Assembly: GCA_964623265.1 (NCBI GenBank)
Contig: CAZUTK010000064.1
Coordinates: 1 to 15,753, forward strand
Direction: 5' to 3'
Origin: CAZUTK01 sp964623265
GTDB taxonomy: Bacteria; Electryoneota; B3-LCP
Length of the DNA stretch: 15,753 nucleotides
This document shows positions 6,893-13,609 of the stretch, piece by piece. The notes below the pieces were generated by a model, which saw nothing but the letters and a program-made list of their open reading frames with translations, made no database searches and was not told the origin of the DNA. Each line of letters starts with the position of its first letter. The first letter of the stretch is position 1. The position numbers and the translations under genes are program-made.

Positions 6893-9800
6893 TTATTTCA
6901 AGAGCACCAGCTTCTGCGCCGCATGGAAAGTTCCCGCTTCCATCCTCAGCAGATACATTCCTGAAGACAGATGGGAAGCGTCCCAATTCAGATGGTGAGT
7001 CCCCGCCTTCAAATCTCCATTCACCAAGGAAGCCACCTTGCGACCCATCAAATCGAAGATTTCGAGGGTTACACGGCTGTCATAGGGCAAGTCGTAACTC
7101 AGCGTTACCCGCGGATTGAACGGATTGGGATATGCGGAATGCAAAGCGAAGCTTTCCGGCAGATCCGAAGCCGCCAGCATAGAGGACGGATTGGTCAGCC
7201 ATTCGTCGAAGCTCTCCCCGGTGTTGTCCCAATTGACCACCAACGCTCCATCGCCTGTGCTCAACTTGGTGTAGTTGAAGCTGCTGCTGTCCCACTTCAC
7301 ATTGGAGTAGATTCCCACATATCCGCGATAGGTATACGTTCCGGCGGGTGCCGTCGAAGGCACGTTCTGCGTCCGCTGGCGCTGGATGGTGAAGCTTGCA
7401 GGAATCGTGAGATTCACCGGGCCCAGCATCGGTCCCTGCCAGGTTCCACCGGGCAGGAGCTGCATAATCCAGCCGTCCAACGTTGCGGGCGACGTCCCGT
7501 TATTGGTGATCGCCACATTGAAGTTGAAACTTCCGCCGGAAGCCGGTATCTGTATAGGCGGATTCAGCGGCGTCAGCAGGATGGACACATTGGAACCCGG
7601 AGGGGCATAGTCGAAGCTGGTGGTGAAGAGGTATGCCCGTCCGTTTTGCAGCGTCGCCGCCGCGGGATCGCGGTAGCTGTTCCAGTAAACAACCTGAATA
7701 CCGTCCTGACGGTTCGGATTCTCGATTCCCACCGTGCTGTAGGGGTTATCGTCGCCGGGACCATAGTATTCCTGAATCGCCTGATACTGGAACAGAATCG
7801 GCCCGTCCCCCGTAGCGGTCGGATAGTACGCTGGGTCGTACAGGATGACTTCGAAATTCTGCTGGAAACTTCCTCCCAAATTCGTCATGCGGGACCATTG
7901 GACGACGAAACGGTGGTTCGCCGCGTCGCTCCAGGCGAAAACGTGCCCCGGATTGGTGATCAGATCATCCCAGAACGGAGCGATCTGTCCGGTCGGTCCG
8001 ATGGCGGAGGGGATCGGATGGTTGCGGAAGTCGCTGTAGGACGCATCCGGTTCCGTGGCGATCCAGCCGTTGGAGCAGATGGTGATCTGCGTGACAGGAT
8101 TACCGTAGTATCGGAATGTGAACGGAAGGCTCACCACCATCGAAACGTCCTGATTCTCGCCGCCATCGTTCAACGGCAGTTGCGTGCCGGAACCCCCGTA
8201 ACCCGGATCAATCTCCACCCAGGAATAGGTCGGCCTCAGGGGGTAATTCGCATCGGTGTTATCGTAGCAGTAATACCCGTACCCATCCGGACCCTGCGGA
8301 TCCGCCGCCGTGCGCGTCCCCAGTTTGATGGTGATGGTATCCGTTTGCGTCGCGCCGTTGGCGTTATAGGCGACCAATAATTTGGCGGGATAGCCGGGCG
8401 GCGTGTTGGTGATCGCGGTCAGATTAAAGGGATTCGAAGAGCAATTTCCGGCAGCTCCCGCATTAATGGTTCCGAATCCCGCGGAATTGTCGTTCACGGT
8501 GACGTAAGGACTAAGGGAGGTGATCGTTGCCATCAGGGAATTTGCATTCTTAGCACCTATATTGCGGACGTTCAATATAAAATTCGCCGTTTCCCCGGGG
8601 GAAAGGAGGGTATCGCTGCCGCTGGCATATGCGGAGAGAACCAGCATATCGTACGATATTACATTCAGATCCAGCACGCCGCTCCAGGTCCCCTGCGAAG
8701 TCGTTGTGACCAGATTCAGCTGAATGGGGTGACCGTGCGGCGTTTCCGGCGCGATGTTCAGCAGGAAGCTGCCCGAACTATTGCCGGTGGCACCCGGCGC
8801 CAGATTCGGGAAGGTCTGCGTGGCGCTGGAAAGCGTCACGTAGGGATCCGTCTCCGATGCGGTTACGCTGATATTGGTCGCCGTCGTGGCGTTGCCGTAA
8901 TTCTTGAAAACCGTCGGAATCTGCACCGCTTCACCGGGATTGATGATTCCGTCGTTATCGCCGGAACTTCCACCCTGATTGTCGTCATCTATGGTGTGGC
9001 TGTAATACCCCACCGTCACGGCGGATTGAACGACATCCAGCGAATCTACGATCGGGTAATAATTGTGTTTCGTGATGGTCACCTTGACGTTGCCCGGAGC
9101 GTTGACGGAAATAGGCAGCGTAACCTGCCCGAGTTCATTCGTCGTTCCCACAGACTGCAACTCGTCCGCCTTATAATAGCAGACGGTGGCGCCTGACAGA
9201 GGCCCACCTCCCGCCATATTGACCGTCAACGTCAATTCATTCTGTCCATAGGGGATGTTATCCGGCACATTGCAGGTCATAAATTGAATCGCCGCCGAGT
9301 ATAGCTCCAGACCCGGGTCACCCGCCAACGCCAGCCAGTTGCTGAAGCTCGCCGTATGAGTCGGGTCGTTGTAATTATAGGCATTGTAGAGTTCCAACTT
9401 GCCGCGGTTCATCGAGGTCGCCGTCTGGGTTATCCCCTCGTCGTAGATGCCGGCATAAATTCCGATATCGAGCGAGTTGTTGTGCCGCGTCGTAGTGGAA
9501 GAGGTCGCGATGCCGATGCAGGCGACGGCGCCCTTGGGAGTCGTCGGTGTCCCCACGGAAAAGAAGTGCTCCATCAAGGATTCCGATGAGTTAAACCCGC
9601 CCGTCCCGCAGGTGATGATCGTGCAGAACGGCAGTTTGCGGCCGTTGGTCAACGCGTCAATGTTGGAATTTCCGAAGCCGCTTACACCAATGTAACCGCG
9701 ATAATTCGCAAAGGTCACTCCATTGTTGATCGCATTCGATAAAACCGTCGGAACAGATCCGCCCATGGTATACCAGAGAGTGTCAATGCGCGTGAAGCCG

Positions 9801-11011
9801 TTCTTCAGCATGCGGGTCTTGATCCAGCGGTTGGTCTGGATAGTGGAAATTCCCGAATAGGACGATCCCGCCAGCAGAACGCTCTGATGATACCAATCTT
9901 GATTTTCAATGTAGGGCATCTTTTCGTAGAAAAGCACTTTATTGATCATCACCTGAGTCTTCGTCGCATCCGTAGCCGGCATCCTGCCCAGAGCGACATC
10001 CGCCAGGATATCGCTGCCATCCAATTGGGAATAGGGATGATCAATGTTCCCGCCGCTGTAATACCAGCACGGCAGGGTGTAGTCGCCGCTGGTGTCGCCG
10101 AACAACAATACGTATTCCGGCGGCACCGGCCAGGTATTGTAGGCATTCTGAATCAGATTCTTGATCGTCGTGTTCGAGGATCCGGGCGTGAACGTCAGGA
10201 TGCTCACCGAATGTCCTTTACGGCGCTTCCAATCCACAAACGGCTGCAGGTTATTCAACAGGGTGCTGTTGTTCGCGCAGACGATCAAATACGAACCCAT
10301 ATTCTGCTCATCCACCAGATTATCGTCAAGATTCAGAGTCTGGGATCGCATCATATTCGCCCAGGAGCGCGAAAGCGGGATCTGGCGTAGCGGCACATTG
10401 CGCAGGTCCGTCCCTTCGAAATGCACGGTGACGCGGAAACGATGGGTGATCCGCAATTCTTTGGTTACGGGATTGTACTGAATCGGATTCACCTGCAGAG
10501 TCACCACCCGCAAACCGCGCATCACCGCCGGTTCGCCGATGATGACCCGCCGTTCGGGGTAGAAGGCATCCCGCGAATACGCCGACATATCGAAGTGCGT
10601 AGTTTGCTTGAGTTCCGCCAAATCCACTGGATCCACGCCCTGAGCCGGCATCAGATTCACGTTTTGCAGGGTGCTGGTCTCGAGCGCCTCAAATTCGGCA
10701 CGCACCCCCGTTCGGGCAGGTATAATCAACAGACGAGTGAAATGCGGCACTTCCGGAGCACCGATCTCTTGTTCGTACCCGCCGCCGGGAATTTCCACGC
10801 GATCCCAGCGCCGACCATCCAGAGTTCCCTCGAGGAGCTCGATTCCGGGCAATCGGTACTCGATCTGAATCTGATCGGATCCCTGCTGCAAGATCACCGC
10901 TTCCGGCTTCTCATCCTGGACATCCGTCCGAACGGCGATGAAGTCAGCGGCGGCAGGACTGAAGGCAAACCCGAGGATTGCCACGCAAACAACGATTCTC
11001 CATGTCAGCAT
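6893..11011 (-). CDS. Gingipain-like C25 peptidase homologue with T9SS tail (first of tandem pair)
   Basis: 1372 residues. The start at 11011 is preferred over an in-frame ATG at 11041: GGAG (11019-11022 complement) lies 7 bases upstream, and the signal peptide MLTWRIVVCV... ending near AAA-D (residue 22) is then well formed. Domain order matches the downstream paralogue: propeptide-like region 23-225; C25 region about 236-575 with DHPYSQLDGSDILADVALGR (324-343) and ITCGTGGF around C468; Ig-like about 577-660; two CARDB-like domains about 680-900; nidogen-like about 905-1132; shared module 1138-1251; T9SS tail about 1286-1372 (AYPNPFNP, GMYLLRM, ending LVLLK). C468 corresponds to the gingipain nucleophile, but the position of the GHG His is Y440 (ANYRGY). 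C25 cargo are outer-surface or released proteins in Porphyromonas. The role here, protease or binding protein, cannot be settled by eye. The gene is probably transcribed from the promoter at 11179-11207 through a leader with two hairpins. Confidence 0.9.
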   Translation of the reverse strand: MLTWRIVVCVAILGFAFSPAAADFIAVRTDVQDEKPEAVILQQGSDQIQIEYRLPGIELLEGTLDGRRWDRVEIPGGGYEQEIGAPEVPHFTRLLIIPARTGVRAEFEALETSTLQNVNLMPAQGVDPVDLAELKQTTHFDMSAYSRDAFYPERRVIIGEPAVMRGLRVVTLQVNPIQYNPVTKELRITHRFRVTVHFEGTDLRNVPLRQIPLSRSWANMMRSQTLNLDDNLVDEQNMGSYLIVCANNSTLLNNLQPFVDWKRRKGHSVSILTFTPGSSNTTIKNLIQNAYNTWPVPPEYVLLFGDTSGDYTLPCWYYSGGNIDHPYSQLDGSDILADVALGRMPATDATKTQVMINKVLFYEKMPYIENQDWYHQSVLLAGSSYSGISTIQTNRWIKTRMLKNGFTRIDTLWYTMGGSVPTVLSNAINNGVTFANYRGYIGVSGFGNSNIDALTNGRKLPFCTIITCGTGGFNSSESLMEHFFSVGTPTTPKGAVACIGIATSSTTTRHNNSLDIGIYAGIYDEGITQTATSMNRGKLELYNAYNYNDPTHTASFSNWLALAGDPGLELYSAAIQFMTCNVPDNIPYGQNELTLTVNMAGGGPLSGATVCYYKADELQSVGTTNELGQVTLPISVNAPGNVKVTITKHNYYPIVDSLDVVQSAVTVGYYSHTIDDDNQGGSSGDNDGIINPGEAVQIPTVFKNYGNATTATNISVTASETDPYVTLSSATQTFPNLAPGATGNSSGSFLLNIAPETPHGHPIQLNLVTTTSQGTWSGVLDLNVISYDMLVLSAYASGSDTLLSPGETANFILNVRNIGAKNANSLMATITSLSPYVTVNDNSAGFGTINAGAAGNCSSNPFNLTAITNTPPGYPAKLLVAYNANGATQTDTITIKLGTRTAADPQGPDGYGYYCYDNTDANYPLRPTYSWVEIDPGYGGSGTQLPLNDGGENQDVSMVVSLPFTFRYYGNPVTQITICSNGWIATEPDASYSDFRNHPIPSAIGPTGQIAPFWDDLITNPGHVFAWSDAANHRFVVQWSRMTNLGGSFQQNFEVILYDPAYYPTATGDGPILFQYQAIQEYYGPGDDNPYSTVGIENPNRQDGIQVVYWNSYRDPAAATLQNGRAYLFTTSFDYAPPGSNVSILLTPLNPPIQIPASGGSFNFNVAITNNGTSPATLDGWIMQLLPGGTWQGPMLGPVNLTIPASFTIQRQRTQNVPSTAPAGTYTYRGYVGIYSNVKWDSSSFNYTKLSTGDGALVVNWDNTGESFDEWLTNPSSMLAASDLPESFALHSAYPNPFNPRVTLSYDLPYDSRVTLEIFDLMGRKVASLVNGDLKAGTHHLNWDASHLSSGMYLLRMEAGTFHAAQKLVLLK

Positions 11012-11053
11012 TAGTCCACTCCATGTTTCACAAGGGTTCATTGCCTAAAGCAG

Positions 11054-11080
11054 AAAAACCGCGATCTACCTTTCGCGGTT
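11054..11080 (-). terminator. Stem-loop with U-run in front of the C25 pair (terminator or attenuator)
   Basis: AACCGCGA (11057-11064) pairs with TCGCGGTT (11073-11080) around an 8-base loop. Reading on the minus strand the stem runs into TTTTT (11058-11054). This has the form of an intrinsic terminator. It could end read-through from the glycosyltransferase gene, whose stop is about 190 nt upstream. But the best promoter for the C25 pair lies upstream of it, so it may instead act as an attenuator in that leader. Confidence 0.6.
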
Positions 11081-11082
11081 CG

Positions 11083-11119
11083 AATCCGTGCTCTTTTGCT
11101 TTCGAAAGAGCGCCGGATT
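11083..11119 (-). promoter_or_regulatory. Second, larger leader stem-loop directly upstream
   Basis: AATCCG (11083-11088) pairs with CGGATT (11114-11119), and GCTCTTT (11090-11096) pairs with AAAGAGC (11105-11111), leaving a small internal loop and an 8-base apical loop. It is separated by only two bases from the U-run hairpin at 11057-11080, so the leader RNA would carry two stacked hairpins about 45 to 110 nt before the start codon. No known riboswitch consensus was recognised. Confidence 0.5.
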
Positions 11120-11178
11120 TCTCCATCCCGATAGCAGTCGCTTGAGTTCAGTACAAACGGGTTTTTGAATTCCAAAAC

Positions 11179-11207
11179 AATATACGCAAAGATTTGCGCA
11201 ATTGCAA
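11179..11207 (-). promoter_or_regulatory. Promoter candidate for the C25 tandem pair
   Basis: On the minus strand TTGCAA (11207-11202), a 17-base spacer and TATATT (11184-11179). The expected start site near 11172 gives a leader of about 160 nt to the ATG at 11011. The -10 hexamer TATATT is the same as in the two promoters of the dprA/lipoprotein divergent region, which supports it as the house consensus. It lies 60 bases beyond the glycosyltransferase stop codon. Confidence 0.55.
11185..11205. promoter_or_regulatory. Overlapping palindromes between -35 and -10 (operator candidate)
   Basis: The spacer contains CGCAAA-GA-TTTGCG (11185-11198), overlapped by TTGCGCAA (11194-11201) and by GCAATTGC (11198-11205), which runs into the -35. 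Stacked inverted repeats in a promoter spacer are a common place for a dimeric repressor or a MerR-type activator. No regulator gene is seen in the window. Confidence 0.35.
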
Positions 11208-11267
11208 GTATTTTTTTTCAAGAGAATTTTTTTACGTGCTTCGTACAAACCGGCCGAACGGGATTTT

Positions 11268-12425
11268 TCAGTGCGGAGAACTTCGCAACGGTGATTCTGG
11301 ATAGAGTGAAGAGTATATCCGAAGCAGAGCCTCGCCTTCCCGATCCCAATTAAACTTCTCCCGCGCAAGGTGATAGCCGTTCTCGCTGAAACTGCGAAGC
11401 TGATCCAGGGATTTCGCCAGGCGGATGACCGCCTCGGCGATGCGCTCGGGTCGCTTGGCGTCCACGGTCATTCCGGCCGGATTCTCGCGGAAAAAGCGAC
11501 GCCAAAGCGGGAAATCCGAAGCCAGGCAGGGCAAACCGAAAGTCATATAATCAAAAAATTTGGTGGAAAGAGACGCCTCAAAATTCGGATGCGGCTGCAA
11601 GGGGATCAACCCCAAGTGTGCGCGTTTCAGGAGCTGTCCCATCTCACGCAGATCCAGATAACCGTGCAGTGTGAATCGAGCTTGCGATTGTGCTGATAAT
11701 CCTGCGATGCGCCTTTCCAGATCGGGCGGGCGGATCTTCCCCACCAGATCAAGCCGTACATTGGGGAAGACCTGCTTCACGATCTCCAGCATCTCGATCA
11801 TCTTCAGCAATCCGCGATCTTCCGTCAGCGATCCGACATAGAGCAGGTTTAGCTCCCGATCAGGATCGAAAGAACCGTAACGATCGAAGAAAGGAAAGTC
11901 CGGCGTGGGGATCAAAGCGTAGTTGCGAATGATATGAATGTTGGCACGGGATGGAAACAGAGGCGCGTAGCTTTCTTCCGCGAGCAGGACGGCGTCATAA
12001 AGAAAAGGGCTCCAGCGCAGAAGTCGGAAAAAGACGCCCGCCACCGGCGATCTGACCATAGCCGGAAGCCAGGTTCTCCCTCGGATCGCCGCCCGGGGAT
12101 GTTCATGCACATCGCAGATGAACTTCTTGCGTCCGAAAAGCGCAAAAGGCAGCAGCAGAAGCGCCAGTTCCGGATCGTGGAAATGCACCACATCAGCTCG
12201 CGAACGGCGGATTTCACACAACGCGCGCAGCCAGAGTCTCGGGCGACCCCAGCGGGTTTTCCACACGCCGATGGGATGAATCTCCACCCCATTCGTTATA
12301 CGCTTCACCCCATCGTCCACAGCCGCCAATATAACTTCGTGCTGTTTTGCCAGCGTGCAGGCTTCTTTGTGAAAGACGCGCGGGTCATTCCAGCGATGGA
12401 CTGTGGAAAGAATCAGGATCCTCAT
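11268..12425 (-). CDS. Glycosyltransferase, GT4-like (GT-B fold)
   Basis: 385 residues, cytosolic or peripheral to the inner membrane. It probably transfers a sugar from a nucleotide donor during synthesis of a surface glycan; donor and acceptor are unknown. The N-terminal half begins with the usual first strand MRILILSTVH and has HFHDPE at 81-86 and CDVHEHPR at 104-111. The C-terminal donor-binding half has YVGSLTEDRGL at 196-206 and KFFDYMTFGLPCLASDFP at 289-306, the region equivalent to the K-x-x-E-Y-M-x-x-G-x-P signature of GT4 enzymes. The start overlaps the dprA 3' end by 41 bases. No Shine-Dalgarno is visible before it, so translational coupling to dprA is likely. T9SS cargo of Porphyromonas is anchored to a special LPS, so a link to the neighbouring cargo genes is conceivable, but nothing here shows it. 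Confidence 0.85.
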   Translation of the reverse strand: MRILILSTVHRWNDPRVFHKEACTLAKQHEVILAAVDDGVKRITNGVEIHPIGVWKTRWGRPRLWLRALCEIRRSRADVVHFHDPELALLLLPFALFGRKKFICDVHEHPRAAIRGRTWLPAMVRSPVAGVFFRLLRWSPFLYDAVLLAEESYAPLFPSRANIHIIRNYALIPTPDFPFFDRYGSFDPDRELNLLYVGSLTEDRGLLKMIEMLEIVKQVFPNVRLDLVGKIRPPDLERRIAGLSAQSQARFTLHGYLDLREMGQLLKRAHLGLIPLQPHPNFEASLSTKFFDYMTFGLPCLASDFPLWRRFFRENPAGMTVDAKRPERIAEAVIRLAKSLDQLRSFSENGYHLAREKFNWDREGEALLRIYSSLYPESPLRSSPH

Positions 12426-13413
12426 CGGGGAACAAAACGGGAAATTCTCTCTTTTTGCGCTCTTCTTCTGTCTCGGCAGATCGTCCTTCGAATTCCAGGA
12501 TCAGGCTCTCCGGATCGAATAAATCCGGCTGCAACGGTCGCGCTCCCTTCGCGATAAACTGCTGCGCCGCATCCGCCAAGGGTTCGACTGGGGTCGGCTG
12601 CAGGATATAGACCGGAAGCTTCAGCCGCATCGCAATCCTGCCGGTGCCGCCGGTACCGCCGGTGAATCCCGGTTCGACCAGCACCAGCACCCGGGAAAGC
12701 GCGGCAAGCAGGCGGTTGCGCTGCATGGCGCACCCGTTCGTCCAGCCGAACTCGGGCGGGAATTCGGAAAGGATCAGCGTATTTTCATCTCTAAGGAATG
12801 ATTTCAGTGCGCTGCGCAAATTCGGCTTGTAGATTCCCGTCGGTAACACGATGACGGTTCCGACGCCGCATCGAATGCCGGCCAGATGCGCGGCTTCATC
12901 GGCGCCGCGGGCACCTCCGGAAACGACAACCCATCCCTGCTGTGCCGCCATTTGACAGATTCGCGTGACAGCAGAAAGACTCGCATCCGACGCTTTCCGC
13001 GAACCGCTGATCCCCAAGGCGGGATAATTCAGCAATTCCATATTGCCCCTCGCAAAAAGGAGGGGAGGCGCCGCCCTTTTCAACAATTCGAGGATTCTCA
13101 GCGGATACTGCGCATTCGCCGTCGTCAGGGTGCGGATGCCTTCCCGCGCGCATTGAAAAAGATCCTCCGCCGCATCCCTTCTGGGATTCCGCAGCTCATA
13201 GATCTGCGCCGCATTGAGATGCAACTCCTGCGCTAGCTGACAGTCCGGCAATTCCAGCAGTCGTTGGATCGGCATTCCGAGGTGAAACAAACGGGCTGCG
13301 AATCTGCCGAATCCAACGGATCCCATGCCGGGAAGACGCAAAACCCTAAGCGCCGCCGCGGCTTCATCCAGGGACTCAGCGTTCTCTGAGTTCTGACTTG
13401 GTTGAATCTGCAT
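12385..13413 (-). CDS. dprA: DprA/Smf-like DNA-processing protein
   Basis: 342 residues. In competent bacteria DprA binds incoming single-stranded DNA and loads RecA in the cytoplasm; a SLOG Rossmann domain is the core. Residues about 20-45 look like the N-terminal helix-hairpin-helix region (LPGMGSVGFGRFAARL). The DprA entry motif YPLRILEL...PPLLFARGN is at 103-124. The Rossmann motifs follow: GISGSRKAS 134-142, SGGARGADEAAH 165-176, SEFPP 216-220, QRNRLLAALS 231-240. The usual S-G-(T/S) loop is changed to FTGGTGGTG (250-258), encoded by a 9-nt tandem repeat. No C-terminal winged helix is evident; instead there is an acidic/charged tail of about 35 residues that overlaps the glycosyltransferase gene. 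It is a divergent member, so it could be a DprA-like SLOG protein with another role. The start at 13413 has no strong ribosome binding site but fits the divergent promoter. Confidence 0.8.
   Translation of the reverse strand: MQIQPSQNSENAESLDEAAAALRVLRLPGMGSVGFGRFAARLFHLGMPIQRLLELPDCQLAQELHLNAAQIYELRNPRRDAAEDLFQCAREGIRTLTTANAQYPLRILELLKRAAPPLLFARGNMELLNYPALGISGSRKASDASLSAVTRICQMAAQQGWVVVSGGARGADEAAHLAGIRCGVGTVIVLPTGIYKPNLRSALKSFLRDENTLILSEFPPEFGWTNGCAMQRNRLLAALSRVLVLVEPGFTGGTGGTGRIAMRLKLPVYILQPTPVEPLADAAQQFIAKGARPLQPDLFDPESLILEFEGRSAETEEERKKREFPVLFPDEDPDSFHSPSLE
12641..12667. repeat. 9-nt tandem repeat inside dprA
   Basis: CCGGTGCCG, CCGGTACCG and CCGGTGAAT follow one another at 12641-12649, 12650-12658 and 12659-12667. 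On the coding strand this gives the repeated tripeptide Thr-Gly-Gly in the nucleotide/DNA-binding loop of the DprA-like protein. Confidence 0.75.
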
Positions 13414-13478
13414 CGTGCCGAGTCTTCGGACACCGATTTTCGATATGGAACCGTACTCGATGTATAATTACGGATATC

Positions 13479-13507
13479 AATATAGTGAATCCACCGGGAA
13501 AAAACAA
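13479..13507 (-). promoter_or_regulatory. Promoter for dprA and the glycosyltransferase
   Basis: On the minus strand TTGTTT (13507-13502), 17 bases, TATATT (13484-13479), about 65 nt before the dprA ATG. It is in the 196-bp divergent region and does not overlap the plus-strand promoter at 13558-13586. Confidence 0.5.
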
Positions 13508-13557
13508 CGTTTTTATCCTCATATCCATAGTTTCCATCGCGATCCGCGAATTATTTC

Positions 13558-13586
13558 TTGACTCTAATTGCGCAGCAGAATATATT
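13558..13586 (+). promoter_or_regulatory. Strong sigma70-type promoter for the GxxH lipoprotein
   Basis: TTGACT (13558-13563), exactly 17 bases, TATATT (13581-13586): five of six matches to consensus in each hexamer. The start site would fall near 13593, leaving a leader of only about 17 nt with no Shine-Dalgarno before the ATG at 13610. Confidence 0.65.
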
Positions 13587-13609
13587 GAACCATTTGTTCG
13601 CCCGATATC

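Larger units (their letters stand above)
2643..11011 (-). repeat. Tandem gene duplication of C25-family proteins
   Basis: The two C25 genes are direct tandem paralogues with the same domain order along their whole length and only 10 residues difference in total size. Long blocks are identical, for example HPYSQLDGSDILADVA, LFYEKMPYI and LTNGRKLPF. Other segments have drifted, notably the loop after the expected catalytic His and the linker before the sorting tail. They are homologous over all domains, so a whole-gene duplication is more likely than convergent domain assembly. Confidence 0.9.

Noticed and set aside
6792..6986. N-terminal extension of the second C25 gene in the same frame (65 extra codons)
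   Set aside because: The extension runs back through the intergenic hairpin into the preceding gene. The strong AGGAGG site and signal peptide at 6791 show that this is the true start.
6971..8380. Antisense open frame of 469 codons opposite the first C25 gene
   Set aside because: Its translation is rich in Arg, His, Ile and Gly with no domain, and it lies fully within a well-supported gene. It reflects codon bias of the sense strand.
11073..11090. tRNA-like T-arm (CGCGG-TTCGAAT-CCGTG), possible tRNA 3' fragment or attachment site
   Set aside because: The five-pair arm is complete by eye, but no acceptor, D-arm or anticodon stem can be placed around it on either strand. The bases are better explained by the two leader hairpins, and no integrase is present.
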